From positions 2,802,120 to 2,866,119 of the forward strand of contig NC_015589.1 in the NCBI RefSeq assembly GCF_000215085.1: a stretch of DNA of 64,000 bases. The letters are read 5' to 3'. Made by a program: the position numbers and the translations under genes. The notes under the pieces were generated by a model. The model was given only the letters and a program-made list of their open reading frames with translations. It was not told the DNA's origin and did no database searches. Of this stretch, positions 1 to 8,387 are shown one piece after another (the first letter of the stretch is position 1; each line of letters begins with the position of its first letter). The stretch comes from Desulforamulus ruminis DSM 2154 (lineage in GTDB: Bacteria > Bacillota > Desulfotomaculia > Desulfotomaculales > Desulfotomaculaceae).

Positions 1-272
1 AAGGCCTGCCAGGCAAGATAAAAAAGATACAAGGCCCCGGCAAACTTAACCACTTGAAAGGCTACCGCCGAATGATACAATACCGCCGCAATTCCCAAAG
101 CCGCAGCCGTTGTATGCACAATCAGACCGGTACATAATCCAAGAGCTATAAAAATTCCGGTTTTTTGGCTTTTCGATATACTTTCAGTAATAACAAAAAG
201 AATATCGGGGCCGGGCATCAGCGTAAGCAAGACAGATGCTCCGAGAAAATACAAAATATTCATTATATCCAT
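1..272 (-). CDS. LysE/RhtB family amino-acid exporter, N-terminal part
   Basis: This is the first ~90 residues of a membrane exporter that runs off the left edge of the window. The N-terminus has a hydrophobic segment followed by TLMPGPDILFV, the PGP motif typical of the LysE/RhtB translocator family, and a second hydrophobic stretch ends in a Phe-Tyr-Leu-Ala-Trp sequence. The ATG at 272 is preceded by GGGAGG at a normal distance. Family members export amino acids such as lysine, homoserine or threonine; the substrate cannot be told from this fragment. Confidence 0.8.
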   Translation of the reverse strand, partial: MDIMNILYFLGASVLLTLMPGPDILFVITESISKSQKTGIFIALGLCTGLIVHTTAAALGIAAVLYHSAVAFQVVKFAGALYLFYLAWQA

Positions 273-454
273 GTAAGCAACCTCCCGGTAAAATCTATTG
301 GCCTTATTTTATCGATCAATCAACGAAAATACAAGGTTGGGTAAAAGATTTATAAATCCCTTATAATTTAAGAAAGGAAATGGTCCAATTCCCAATATCT
401 TTACCGTTTTTCTTTTATAGAAAAGTTAAAACTAAAGTCTAAGGAGGTGTTTGG

Positions 455-598
455 ATGCATTATTTTCATCGATATCATCACGGACATGCTGGAATTGGCT
501 TATTCATGCTAACTTCCATCGGTCTAACCATCCCTTTCCTGTGTATCATGAAAAGAATCGCCAACTCCTTAGAAATTCTTGCTGAAAAGAGACCTTAG
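455..598 (+). CDS. Small His-rich membrane peptide, 47 aa, unknown function
   Basis: A 47-codon ORF with a very strong ribosome binding site (AAGGAGGTG at 441-449) and an ATG at 455. The product starts with a His/Tyr-rich stretch (MHYFHRYHHGHAG), has one hydrophobic segment (about residues 13-31) and a charged C-terminus ending KRP. It resembles other very short single-span proteins common in spore-forming Firmicutes, but I recognise no family. A promoter-like AT-rich region precedes it. Confidence 0.6.
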   Translation: MHYFHRYHHGHAGIGLFMLTSIGLTIPFLCIMKRIANSLEILAEKRP

Positions 599-599
599 C

Positions 600-627
600 A
601 AGAAAAGTCACCCATTTCCGGGTGACT
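600..627 (-). terminator. Rho-independent terminator of the nitroreductase gene
   Basis: Perfect 8-bp stem AGTCACCC/GGGTGACT (606-613 with 620-627) with a 6-nt loop. Read on the minus strand the stem is followed by TTTTCTT, so it most likely ends the nitroreductase transcript; it lies only 8 bp after the small + strand ORF and may serve both. Confidence 0.7.
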
Positions 628-663
628 CTACATAATGTACCATGAAACGATAAACAGAGGAAA

Positions 664-1173
664 TTACCAGCGTTCATATCTTACCAATTCGGACAAGGGC
701 TTGCGGCTGGTGTGGGTGGGCGTGTCCACCGGATACCCCAATGGAGTGAAAGCAACTGGCTCAACCTCATCGGGTAGTCCCAAAATTTCACGGGCGGCAT
801 CCGGGTCAAAAGCAGCCACCCAACAAGTCCCAAGCCCAAGCTCTGTTGCCGCCAGAATTAAGTGATCCATAGCAATGGTTGCGTCAACCAGGCCATAGTT
901 CTTTCCGTCTTTTCTGGACCAGGCCTGGGCAGGAATCACACAGATGCAAATTAATACCGGTGCCTCACTGAAAAAATTGCCTTTATAAATACGCTTTAAC
1001 TCCTCTTTCCTGCCTTCTGTGTGAATTACAATCAACTGAAAAGGCTGCTTGTTTACGGCAGTGGGCGCAAGGCGTGCCGCCTCAAGAACCTGCTGCAGCG
1101 CCTCCGGGGGAACCGGATCGCTTTTATAAGCCCGGACACTGTATCTTTTTTGAATAAGCTCTTGAAAGTTCAC
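664..1173 (-). CDS. Nitroreductase family FMN-dependent oxidoreductase
   Basis: A 169-residue protein of the short nitroreductase family: FMN-binding flavoenzymes that reduce nitro compounds, quinones or other substrates with NAD(P)H. The N-terminal motif RYSVRAYKSDPVP and the following EAARLAPTAVNKQP are the classical FMN-contacting RRSVR and APSxxNxQP sequences, and the C-terminal half has ELGLGTCWVAAF and a Gly-Tyr-Pro segment. The start is a GTG at 1173 with GGGAGGG upstream. It is transcribed alone and ends at a hairpin terminator. The physiological substrate is unknown. Confidence 0.85.
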   Translation of the reverse strand: MNFQELIQKRYSVRAYKSDPVPPEALQQVLEAARLAPTAVNKQPFQLIVIHTEGRKEELKRIYKGNFFSEAPVLICICVIPAQAWSRKDGKNYGLVDATIAMDHLILAATELGLGTCWVAAFDPDAAREILGLPDEVEPVAFTPLGYPVDTPTHTSRKPLSELVRYERW

Positions 1174-1296
1174 ATAAATCCCTCCCTGTCATTATTATAT
1201 GAATTTCCAATTCCTTTTATCTGTAGGTCCTACAAAATCCTTAAACTGCAAAAATAACGATAAGAGAAATGCCGGAAAGACATTTCTCTTATCCTT

Positions 1297-1938
1297 TTAT
1301 TCGTTCATTTCCCGATAACGGATTACATCCTCTACAGTAACCAGCGGCATATCATTTTTTTCGGAGAAGGCCAAAATTTCCGGTAAACGGGCCATGGTAC
1401 CATCCGGGTTAGTAAGCTCACACAGTACACCGTAAGGTTTTAATCCGGCAAGCCGCATTAAATCAACATTGGCTTCGGTGTGGCCCGGACGTTCCAGCAC
1501 CCCACCCGGCTTGGCTTTTAAAGGAAAGACGTGGCCGGGGCGCCGAAGGTCTTGGGGGCCTGCCTGATCGGCAACGGCCGCCTTTACCGTGGCAACCCGG
1601 TCAGCGGCCGACACTCCGGTAGTAACTCCCCGGGCGGCTTCAATGGAAACCGTAAAAGCCGTTTGAAAAGAACTGGTGTTGTTTTGAACCATCATGGGCA
1701 GTTCCAAAGCCCGAACTTTTTCCTCCGGCAGACAAAGACAGACAATCCCGCTGCCTTCACGAATCAACATGGCCATTTGACCAGTCGTCAGAGACTCCGC
1801 AGCAAAGAAAATATCCCCTTCGTTTTCCCGTTGTTCATCATCGGTTACCAGAACACCACGGCCCTGGCGCAGTGCGTCCAGAGCCCTCTCGACCCGCTCC
1901 TCCGGGTTACCAAATTGGGTTAGTAAAGTCTGATTCAA
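1297..1938 (-). CDS. ribB: 3,4-dihydroxy-2-butanone 4-phosphate synthase
   Basis: RibB converts ribulose 5-phosphate into 3,4-dihydroxy-2-butanone 4-phosphate and formate, supplying the four-carbon unit of riboflavin. The 213-residue protein carries the diagnostic acidic metal site [16 protein letters not shown] near residues 33-48 and [11 protein letters not shown] plus [15 protein letters not shown] further on. It is a stand-alone RibB (about 210 residues) without a GTP cyclohydrolase II (RibA) fusion. The start is TTG at 1938 with AGGAGG 9 bp upstream. An FMN riboswitch lies directly upstream, so expression should drop when FMN is plentiful. No other riboflavin genes are adjacent. Confidence 0.93.
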   Translation of the reverse strand: MNQTLLTQFGNPEERVERALDALRQGRGVLVTDDEQRENEGDIFFAAESLTTGQMAMLIREGSGIVCLCLPEEKVRALELPMMVQNNTSSFQTAFTVSIEAARGVTTGVSAADRVATVKAAVADQAGPQDLRRPGHVFPLKAKPGGVLERPGHTEANVDLMRLAGLKPYGVLCELTNPDGTMARLPEILAFSEKNDMPLVTVEDVIRYREMNE

Positions 1939-2022
1939 AGTAATACGCCTCCTATAGAATAGTCGGACCTACCAGAATCGGGGCAATGAGACAGGCAGCA
2001 AACACCAAGCAACACAAACATG

Positions 2023-2039
2023 CCTCAGGTTGACTGAGG
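2023..2039 (-). promoter_or_regulatory. Hairpin in the FMN-riboswitch expression platform
   Basis: CCTCAG/CTGAGG stem with a short loop between the riboswitch aptamer and ribB. There is no clear U-run after it, so it may be part of an anti-sequestor or a weak terminator; its exact role is inferred. Confidence 0.4.
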
Positions 2040-2055
2040 TTTATAGGCTGACTGT

Positions 2056-2200
2056 CTTATCCTCTTCCATCCGGACTATACCGTCGGCACTGGCCTCTCA
2101 CCAGTTCTGCTGACCCCTTCAAAAAAGAAGGGCGCTCGCGGGCTCCCCATTGATCATTGGGATACCGCCGGTGGGGACTCTCACCCCGCCCTGAGAATAA
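2056..2200 (-). promoter_or_regulatory. FMN riboswitch (RFN element) controlling ribB
   Basis: Reading the minus strand, the segment contains the conserved RFN blocks in order: CAGGGCGGGGTGAGAGTCCC, CACCGGCGGTA, a GAGCCCGCGAGCGCC block, a variable arm, GGTCAGCAGAACTGGTGAGA and CCGACGGTATAGTCCGGATG. These are the hallmarks of the FMN aptamer, which binds flavin mononucleotide and switches off riboflavin genes. It precedes ribB by about 120 nt. Confidence 0.95.
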
Positions 2201-2472
2201 GTCACTTATTTTGTAGTATACTCCGGCATTACGGTTTGTCAACCATCCCTTTCGGAAACGCGGCAAAGCCTGTCAATATATATAAAAGCACGGATATTTG
2301 CTTATAGGAAAATATTTATAGGCCCGGCACAATGAGACCGGGCCTAAACGGAGAATATATTTGCCCTTAGGCAAATTTAGTATTTCCATGATGGGCTGTA
2401 ACGATTCAATCAAAGCCTCCATATAATAACCATCGGGTAAAAAGGCTCGAATAAATTTTAGGGGGCTATACA

Positions 2473-2604
2473 ATGGGCTTTGGATATGGTGGCTGTGATG
2501 ATGGTTGTGGCGGTGGTTTGGGTAACATGTCTTTTATCATCTTTTTAATTCTTATTTTATTGTTATGCGGAGGCAGCTTTGGAGTTTGTCGATCCGAAGA
2601 CTAA
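2473..2604 (+). CDS. Tiny glycine-rich single-span protein (YjcZ/SscA-like)
   Basis: 43 codons, ATG at 2473 after an AGGGGG ribosome binding site, closed by a strong terminator. The protein has a Gly/Cys-rich start (MGFGYGGCDDGCGGG), one transmembrane stretch (FIIFLILILLLCGG) and a short polar tail. This arrangement matches the YjcZ/SscA class of very short proteins seen in spore formers, some linked to spore coat assembly. A related copy is encoded at 44729-44845. Function here is inferred from architecture only. Confidence 0.65.
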   Translation: MGFGYGGCDDGCGGGLGNMSFIIFLILILLLCGGSFGVCRSED

Positions 2605-2611
2605 TTACCGC

Positions 2612-2648
2612 CAGCCCCTGGGAGAACCTGCCCAGGGGCTGATTTTTG
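2612..2648 (+). terminator. Strong rho-independent terminator
   Basis: 11-bp perfect stem CAGCCCCTGGG/CCCAGGGGCTG followed by ATTTTTG; ends the small glycine-rich gene. Confidence 0.9.
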
Positions 2649-2690
2649 GGACAAAAAACCAATTTAATGAATAAAGGAAATAGAAATCCT

Positions 2691-3521
2691 TTATTTATTT
2701 AATCTTTCGGCAATATGATATAACTCTTTGGACATATAAACAATCTCATTAACTGAAGCGGAAATTTCCTCTACGGAAGCGGTTTGTTCTTCGGAAGCCG
2801 CAGCGATTTGGTGGATTTGACCGCTTAAATCGCCTATGGCCTCTTTGATGACGTTCAGCGTTTCCGCAATCTCCTTTACGGACCCGGTGGTCCTGGCCGC
2901 TAATTTACGAATTTCTTCCGCAACCACATTGAAACCCCGGCCCTGTTCCCCGGCCCGGGCCGCTTCAATGGCTGCATTCAAGCCCAGCAGATGCGTTTGA
3001 GCCGCCACCTCCTTAATTAAGTTCAGCACTGCATCGGTCTTTTGTACACTATGGTTAATGGAATCCGCCTGTCCGGACAAATTGGTCGCCGTGGCTGCCA
3101 ACTGCTGGGAGGTAGCGGTTAAACCACCGGTAGTTTGTCCAATGACATCCAGCGATTCTTCCAATTTTCGGGCATTCTCCACCAGAATATCCTGGGTGGT
3201 GGTTGGTTGGAAAACACTTACACTGCCGATGACATTGCCTTCCGTATCATAGATGGGACAACCCAGACCCAAATAGGCCGTCCCGTAAAGGCTGGTATCA
3301 CTGATTTTGGTTACAACACGTTTTTTCTCCTGAAGCACCCTCTCAGTCATGCTTCCCGGTTTAATGGGATCTCCGGCTTTTACACCGTGATCGAGAGAAG
3401 TACCCGGTTCGTAGTATTTAAAGGTTTCCAGATCACTTACAACCACTGCGTATTCTGATCCAAGTAATGTTTTAACACTTTTTAATAAATTAATCGCATT
3501 TGCCCAATTATATTCTGCCAC
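2691..3521 (-). CDS. Soluble methyl-accepting chemotaxis-like sensor
   Basis: C-terminal half is an MCP signalling hairpin with the near-invariant tip sequence [19 protein letters not shown] followed by [10 protein letters not shown]; the N-terminal ~120 residues form a small PAS/Cache-like sensor domain ([20 protein letters not shown] ... [18 protein letters not shown]). No transmembrane segment is visible, so it should be cytoplasmic and signal through CheA/CheW or act on another partner. The open frame continues up to 3674, but a terminator for the preceding gene lies at 3638-3661, so I prefer the GTG at 3521, which has AGAGAGGAG 7 nt upstream (276 residues). An ATG at about 3600 is an alternative start. 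No chemotaxis genes are near. Confidence 0.8.
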   Translation of the reverse strand: MAEYNWANAINLLKSVKTLLGSEYAVVVSDLETFKYYEPGTSLDHGVKAGDPIKPGSMTERVLQEKKRVVTKISDTSLYGTAYLGLGCPIYDTEGNVIGSVSVFQPTTTQDILVENARKLEESLDVIGQTTGGLTATSQQLAATATNLSGQADSINHSVQKTDAVLNLIKEVAAQTHLLGLNAAIEAARAGEQGRGFNVVAEEIRKLAARTTGSVKEIAETLNVIKEAIGDLSGQIHQIAAASEEQTASVEEISASVNEIVYMSKELYHIAERLNK

Positions 3522-3631
3522 AGACAGGCTCCTCTCTTTTATTTGTCGATTATTGTCTATAAGTTCTACTTTATGGAATATATTCCTGCAGGAATCCATT
3601 ACAATCATAACCCTTCCATTCATCTCCGGCA

Positions 3632-3661
3632 TAAAAAATACCGCCCTTAAAGAGGCGGTAT
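3632..3661 (-). terminator. Terminator between stalk-domain gene and MCP-like gene
   Basis: ATACCGCC/GGCGGTAT stem with a 7-8 nt loop; on the minus strand it is followed by TTTTTTAT. It lies just after the stop codon of the gene at 3675-4544, separating it from the MCP-like gene. Confidence 0.8.
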
Positions 3662-3674
3662 CGCTCCTGCTCAA

Positions 3675-4544
3675 TTACTGCGCCATGGTCATAATAATTT
3701 GATCCTCTGCAAAATAAACCTGAGCCCCCAAAATTTCTGCCACAGCCCGTACAGGTAACATGACCCGTCCCTGCTGTTCTTCCGGAGAAACATCCAGTGC
3801 CACGGTCTTGCCGTCGGAAATCATTTGTTTTTGGGCCACAAACAATTCAATGGTTTGAGATCCTTTATGAATGGTTACTTTCCCGTTGTCAAAAGCAATG
3901 GCTTCATCCTCTATACCAAAGGCGTTCAGTAAAAAACGAAGGGGTACAAAGGTTCTGCTGTCTTTAATATAAGGAACCGCGTCCATTACCTTGGCCTGGC
4001 CGTTATCATAATAAACCTGGGAGCCAACACTGAAAGCAACCGATTGATCCGAGGTTAAGCCAACAACCTCCCCAAGCTGTATTTTAAAGACGTCACTTCC
4101 GGGAAAAACCGAGGCCGTTTCATTGATGGCCTCCCCGGAAAGCTCCAGATACACCGGACCGTCCGGAACCGAACGATCCACCGTAAGCCGGATGCCGGAA
4201 ATTTTAATGGTACTGGGCACACTGCTCTCACTTTTCACTTTCACTGCAATGTACTCTCTTCCCTCTGAATTAAAATCATTGTCGATGGAATCAATTTTCA
4301 AATCCCCGTCCGAAACCTCAACCACCGGCATAGAAGTAAAGGTAACCCCCTTGGGCAAAACAAAATCCAGGGTGCCCTTCTTTTTAAACACCTCTTCTTT
4401 TGTTTCCGTAACCTGGATATCCTCCACCTGTTGATTGGGCAGACCAATTTTTAAGCTGCTGGTGGCTCCAAAGGCGGCTACCGGCAAAAATACTCCAACG
4501 GCTAAAAAAATTATGGCTAAAAACCCTAAGGATTTTCGTCTCAA
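3675..4544 (-). CDS. Secreted protein with copper-amine-oxidase-type stalk domain
   Basis: 289 residues with an N-terminal signal peptide (MRRKSLGFLAIIFLAVGVFL..., cleavage near AFGATS). The C-terminal ~100 residues form the copper amine oxidase N-terminal-like (stalk) domain: VSFSVGS..., YIKDSRTFVPLRFLLNAFG and VMLPVRAVAEILGA. This domain is a cell-surface adhesion or spacer module in Gram-positives rather than an oxidase. The first ~150 residues resemble a beta-rich domain of unknown role. It is a monocistronic gene: RBS GGGAGGGA upstream and a terminator immediately downstream. Confidence 0.8.
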   Translation of the reverse strand: MRRKSLGFLAIIFLAVGVFLPVAAFGATSSLKIGLPNQQVEDIQVTETKEEVFKKKGTLDFVLPKGVTFTSMPVVEVSDGDLKIDSIDNDFNSEGREYIAVKVKSESSVPSTIKISGIRLTVDRSVPDGPVYLELSGEAINETASVFPGSDVFKIQLGEVVGLTSDQSVAFSVGSQVYYDNGQAKVMDAVPYIKDSRTFVPLRFLLNAFGIEDEAIAFDNGKVTIHKGSQTIELFVAQKQMISDGKTVALDVSPEEQQGRVMLPVRAVAEILGAQVYFAEDQIIMTMAQ

Positions 4545-4780
4545 ATGAAATCCCTCCCCGGCTGATAAAAATTTGCTTACCTAATTAGACGTTGGAGATG
4601 CAATATGGTTCCTTTTCTATTCCTTTTAAATTGACAACCGGGGAACACCCCAACTCTCCTCCAGCCACCCAATACTAATTAAAAATAATTTTTGTTTAAT
4701 CATTGGGATTGTGGCATGATAACATTAGCAAATTACCCTCGGGTCAAGTTTTTCATAAGCATTGAAAAAGGAGTGATCCC

Positions 4781-5632
4781 ATGGATCAGAAACTGATCTT
4801 TTTCCTTTTCTTGTTCTTGATCGTCCTTGTCTTAATCTATCAATCCCGGGGCATAAAAAGGATCTATAAACAAGAGGTTGTGCAGGGTTTAAATCGTATT
4901 AAAAGATCGGAAAACCTTATTGTAACTGAAAATGATAGCCGGCATTTGCCGGAACCGGTTCAAAAGTATCTTGCCTATGTGGGTGTGTACGGTAAAGAAA
5001 AAATACAAAATGTTCGAATTACCTTTGAGGGTGAAATGAAGATGGATCCTCAAAAAGATTGGCTTAAGATTAAAACCCAGCAATATAATTTTTTTGATGA
5101 ATCTCCTACCCGCATGTTCCTGATCCAGGCCAAAATGTTCGGCCTGCCCATCGTCGGTCTGGATTCCTACAAGAACGGCAAGGGCAACATGCTGATTAAA
5201 CTGGCATCTTTATTTACAGTGGCCGATGCCAAAGGCCCGGAAATGGATATCAGTGAAACGGTCACCTTGTTTAACGATATGTGTTTAATGGCGCCCGCCA
5301 CCCTGATTGATAAAAGAATCCAATGGGAAACCGTGGATGCCTGGACGGCTAAAGGCACTTTTAACGATAACGGGTGCAAAGTATCTGCCTTATTATATTT
5401 TAATACCCGGGGAGAACTAACCAATTTTATTACCGACGATCGGTACTATACCACGGTAGGCCAATCCTATCAAAGAGTCAGATGGTCAACTCCGGTCAGA
5501 GATTACGCCGAGATCAACGGGGTAAAGCTTCCAACCTATGGGGAAGGCGTCTGGCATTTGGCAGCGGGGGACTATCCCTATGCCCGCTTCAACGTGAAAG
5601 AAGTTGAATATAACTGTTGGAACTTTAAATAA
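4781..5632 (+). CDS. DUF6544/DUF6920 family protein, membrane anchored
   Basis: 283 residues starting with a hydrophobic anchor (FFLFLFLIVLVLIYQ, residues 6-21). After it the protein carries the family-typical LPEPVQKYLAYVGV near residue 55 and later TFNDMCLMAPATLID and ARFNVKEVEYN at the end. Members of DUF6544/DUF6920 are widespread, lack a known activity and usually sit in the membrane with the rest outside or inside the cell. ATG at 4781 follows AAGGAG. Family assignment comes from recognising the LPEPVQ.YL..VG signature; function unknown. Confidence 0.7.
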   Translation: MDQKLIFFLFLFLIVLVLIYQSRGIKRIYKQEVVQGLNRIKRSENLIVTENDSRHLPEPVQKYLAYVGVYGKEKIQNVRITFEGEMKMDPQKDWLKIKTQQYNFFDESPTRMFLIQAKMFGLPIVGLDSYKNGKGNMLIKLASLFTVADAKGPEMDISETVTLFNDMCLMAPATLIDKRIQWETVDAWTAKGTFNDNGCKVSALLYFNTRGELTNFITDDRYYTTVGQSYQRVRWSTPVRDYAEINGVKLPTYGEGVWHLAAGDYPYARFNVKEVEYNCWNFK

Positions 5633-6014
5633 GCAGTTGCTCTTAAGGGTCCGGGTCCGGGTCCGGTTTCGTCTTTGCATAACAGAAGCAAAGTACACAA
5701 GCCGAGCCCTATTTTTTATCTCTAAAACATAAGTTTTTTTCAAAGGTCCCTATCCCGCTTAAAGAACTGGATAATTTGGTAAGCCGCAACCTTATAAGCG
5801 ATACTAAATATATCAAAATATTTCACAATAAAATGGCATTTTGAGAACGATTTTATAAATGATATAATAACTAACGTTTTGGTACTTACTTTGAGGAGAC
5901 CAACTATATGAAGTCAAGAGAAAAATAAGAGAAGGAAGTAAAAAAGTAGTAGCGAAAAAAGGCATGCTTAAGCAAACTGTCGGGATATCCGGCAGCAAAA
6001 AGAGAAAGGAATGG
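5633..6014. other. Non-coding flank between DUF6544 gene and IS110 element
   Basis: About 380 bp with no supportable gene. It begins with a short tandem repeat, then is AT-rich. The left boundary of the IS110 element must lie inside this stretch but I could not place it. Very short ORFs such as the one at 5908 (7 codons) have no coding signature. Confidence 0.5.
5647..5666 (+). repeat. Short tandem repeat GGGTCC x3
   Basis: Three and a bit tandem copies of the hexamer GGGTCC just after the DUF6544 stop codon. Confidence 0.9.
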
Positions 6015-7244
6015 TTAGGCCTGAGGGATAAAAATGGAGTTGTTTTTAAGCAGACTGAAGATCACACGAACAAGTTTTTTGCCGACATGGCTCAAAGCGA
6101 CAAATTGATGCTTACCCTCGGATTTTTTCTTCGCCATATAAGACTTGAAGGTGGGGTCGCGCATGGCAATAAGTCTAGCGGCGTTTATTAAAGCCCAGCG
6201 GAGATAAGAGGAACCGCGCTTGACCATCGGAGTGGAATTGGCGGAGAACTTACCGGACTGATAAGTAGAAGGGTCCAGACCGGCAAAAGCAAGGAGCTTA
6301 GCCGGAGTGGCAAAGCGAGTAATGTCGCCGACCTCGGCCAGGATGATGGCTCCAAGGGTATAAGATATGCCCGGTACCGTGAGAATGGGAGAATCAAGCG
6401 CCACCATAACCTCCCTGATACGGGCATCGATGGCAGAGATCTGAGTCTGGAGAAAACGGACGGTTTGAATCGTCTGGACCAGCTCGAAGCTGAGCGCAGG
6501 AGAGCAGGAACCGATAGAAACCTTGGCAAGCTCACGAATCTGGATCGCCTTCTCTCTGCCATACCTTCCTTGTGAGGCTTCTGCAAGGAGGCTCGTAAGG
6601 CGAGTCAAATGACATTGGGCGATGGCCTGAGCGGAGGGGAACTGGCTGAGGAGGGCAAGACAAGAATTCTGATGGATGGACCAGACGGCCGTATGAAGCT
6701 CCGGAAAGAGGATCGTAAGCTGCCGGTTATAGGACGTTTTCAGTTTAGAGCGTATAGAAAGCATACGAAACCGGTGCCGGGTTAGTGCTTTCAGCTCGGA
6801 GATATGATATGATGCGGGAGAATAGGGCTTGGTGTCATCGGAGAAGAGCATGGCAGCCAGGAATCTTGCATCCGACTTGTCGGTCTTGGTTTTTCTCAGA
6901 GTCTGTGCCTTACGGTATAGATTGACATGGAGGGGATTGAAGGTAGTGACTTCAAACCCCTGTCCAATGAGAAAGTTTGTGAGATTCGTGCTGAAATGGC
7001 CGGTGGATTCCAGCCCTATTTTTACGTTTAGAGATCCGGAAGCCGATTTTAAGGAAACGATGTTGCTTATCAGCGTCTCAAAACCGTTGCGGTCATTGGT
7101 AAAGGTGAAGTTTTCAAAGAGGGCGGAGCCATCGCGATTCAGGATGCAGCAGTCGTGTTTCCGGGACGCTACATCGATACCCACGTAGATCAAAGAATCA
7201 TCTCCCATTGATTGATTTTGGCGCTGTGTGTCCACGCACTTCAT
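6015..7244 (-). CDS. IS110-family transposase (DEDD recombinase)
   Basis: 409 residues, the usual length for IS110-family enzymes. The N-terminal DEDD (RuvC-like) domain shows YVGIDVASRKHD, then IGLESTGHFSTN and KTDKSDARFLAA, giving the D-E-D-D residues. The C-terminal Transposase_20 domain shows LTVPGISYTLGAIILAEVG, LLAFAGLDPSTYQSGKF and VKRGSSYLRWALI, which contains the conserved serine. It differs clearly from the other IS110 transposase at 57939-59180. The element sits between the DUF6544 gene and speE and probably separates speE from its former upstream sequence. The frame is intact, so it may be active. Confidence 0.92.
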   Translation of the reverse strand: MKCVDTQRQNQSMGDDSLIYVGIDVASRKHDCCILNRDGSALFENFTFTNDRNGFETLISNIVSLKSASGSLNVKIGLESTGHFSTNLTNFLIGQGFEVTTFNPLHVNLYRKAQTLRKTKTDKSDARFLAAMLFSDDTKPYSPASYHISELKALTRHRFRMLSIRSKLKTSYNRQLTILFPELHTAVWSIHQNSCLALLSQFPSAQAIAQCHLTRLTSLLAEASQGRYGREKAIQIRELAKVSIGSCSPALSFELVQTIQTVRFLQTQISAIDARIREVMVALDSPILTVPGISYTLGAIILAEVGDITRFATPAKLLAFAGLDPSTYQSGKFSANSTPMVKRGSSYLRWALINAARLIAMRDPTFKSYMAKKKSEGKHQFVALSHVGKKLVRVIFSLLKNNSIFIPQA

Positions 7245-7249
7245 GCTGA

Positions 7250-7440
7250 ATGTATCCTTGTCCGATATGAAGCGTCCAATGCGCTATCCAACCGATAAAC
7301 AAATGAGCATGAAGCTGTGGTTGTAGCCTCTAAGGTATAACCAGTCGGCCGTACCGCTGTAGGTGATCAAACCAATCCACAGCGCAGACAACATTTTAAC
7401 CCATAATCGGGAGAAAGGTAATGGAGCCCTTTCCGGACTC
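7250..7440 (-). ncRNA. Candidate bridge-RNA region of the IS110 element
   Basis: The ~200 bp upstream of the transposase are non-coding and rich in short inverted segments (for example TAATGGAG/CTCCATTA at about 7422-7446 near its outer end, and GCTGTGG...CCACAGC pairings). IS110-group elements are known to express a structured bridge RNA from the non-coding end next to the recombinase start. This identification is by position only; the true element ends were not resolved. Confidence 0.3.
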
Positions 7441-7491
7441 CATTATACAAGGTGATTCAATGATTCGACAACATATTAAGGAGGGAATTGT

Positions 7492-8322
7492 ATGCTGGAC
7501 TTCTGGTTTACCGAAAATCACACCGATGATTACAAAGTATCCTGGCGCTTAAATAAGGTTTTATATCGTGAACAAACCCCCTACCAGGAAATTGCCATTG
7601 TGGAAGCCCCGGAACTGGGCCGCGCACTCCTTTTGGATAATGTTGTACAAACCACCACGAGATTTGAGTTTATTTATCATGAGATGATTGCTCACGTACC
7701 TTTAATGATTCATCCCCAACCGGAACGGGTACTGATTATCGGCGGCGGAGACGGGGGCGCAGCCCGGGAGATATTGAAACATCCTTCCGTAAAGTCCGTT
7801 GACTTGGTGGAGATTGATCAACGGGTCATCGAGGTTTGCAGGCAGTGGCTGCCTGAAATAAGCGGGGCTCTAAGTTCCAGCAAGATGAACCTTTTTTATA
7901 CGGACGGACTGAAATATATTCAGGAATATCACTCCCATTACGATGTGGTTCTGGTGGACTGTACGGACCCCAGCGGTCCTTCCCTGGATCTCTTCACCAG
8001 GAATTTTTACCAGGATGTGTTCAAAGCTTTAAAAGAAGATGGCCTTATGGTTTCCCAAACCGGTTCTCCAACCTTTAGTTCTCATTTTAGAGAAGCAGTC
8101 CGCAGCATGGGGAAGGTTTTCCCCCTAACCAGACCTTATTTAACCTGTGAACCCAGTTATATTGCCGGTTTTTGGAGCTTTACCGTCGGTTCGAAAAAGT
8201 ACGACTTGGCCAACATTGATCCGGACAGGATGTTGAATATACATACGAAATACTATACCCCGGAGATTCACCAGGCTGCCTTTGTATTACCCAAATATAT
8301 TGAGCATTTGCTTTACAAATAA
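7492..8322 (+). CDS. speE: Polyamine aminopropyltransferase (spermidine synthase)
   Basis: SpeE transfers an aminopropyl group from decarboxylated S-adenosylmethionine to putrescine, giving spermidine. The 276-residue protein has the N-terminal beta domain and then the methyltransferase-like fold with VLIIGGGDGGAAREILKHPS (nucleotide-binding Gly loop), DLVEIDQRVIEVCRQWLP, and the catalytic VDCTDPSGPS. QTGSPTF follows as usual. ATG at 7492 has AAGGAGGG at a good distance. Polyamine neighbours (speD, agmatinase) are absent, and an IS110 element sits about 250 bp upstream, so its promoter may have been altered. Confidence 0.95.
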   Translation: MLDFWFTENHTDDYKVSWRLNKVLYREQTPYQEIAIVEAPELGRALLLDNVVQTTTRFEFIYHEMIAHVPLMIHPQPERVLIIGGGDGGAAREILKHPSVKSVDLVEIDQRVIEVCRQWLPEISGALSSSKMNLFYTDGLKYIQEYHSHYDVVLVDCTDPSGPSLDLFTRNFYQDVFKALKEDGLMVSQTGSPTFSSHFREAVRSMGKVFPLTRPYLTCEPSYIAGFWSFTVGSKKYDLANIDPDRMLNIHTKYYTPEIHQAAFVLPKYIEHLLYK

Positions 8323-8324
8323 AG

Positions 8325-8367
8325 AAAAGGAAGATTTTTGCCGGCATTGGCAGAAATCTTCCTTTTT
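8325..8367. terminator. Bidirectional terminator between speE and livF
   Basis: Long stem AAAGGAAGATTT...TGCC / GGCA...AAATCTTCCTTT with U/A-runs on both sides; placed between convergent genes. Confidence 0.85.
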
Positions 8368-8387
8368 ATGGTTTCTATGGATCAGCC

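Noticed and set aside
2057-2266. 69-codon minus-strand ORF
   Set aside because: It is entirely inside the FMN riboswitch.
2273-2473. 66-codon ORF on the minus strand upstream of the FMN riboswitch
   Set aside because: No convincing ribosome binding site, it reads through a GC-rich hairpin at 2319-2347 and overlaps the leader of the small glycine-rich gene.
3522-3674. N-terminal extension of the MCP-like protein
   Set aside because: It would begin at the stop of the preceding gene and run through that gene's terminator; the GTG at 3521 has a far better ribosome binding site.
5647-5666. GGGTCC tandem repeat as a regulatory or phase-variation site
   Set aside because: It lies after a stop codon, with only three copies and no gene it could switch.
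6188-6586. 132-codon Ser/Arg/Leu-rich ORF
   Set aside because: Out-of-frame shadow of the IS110 transposase.
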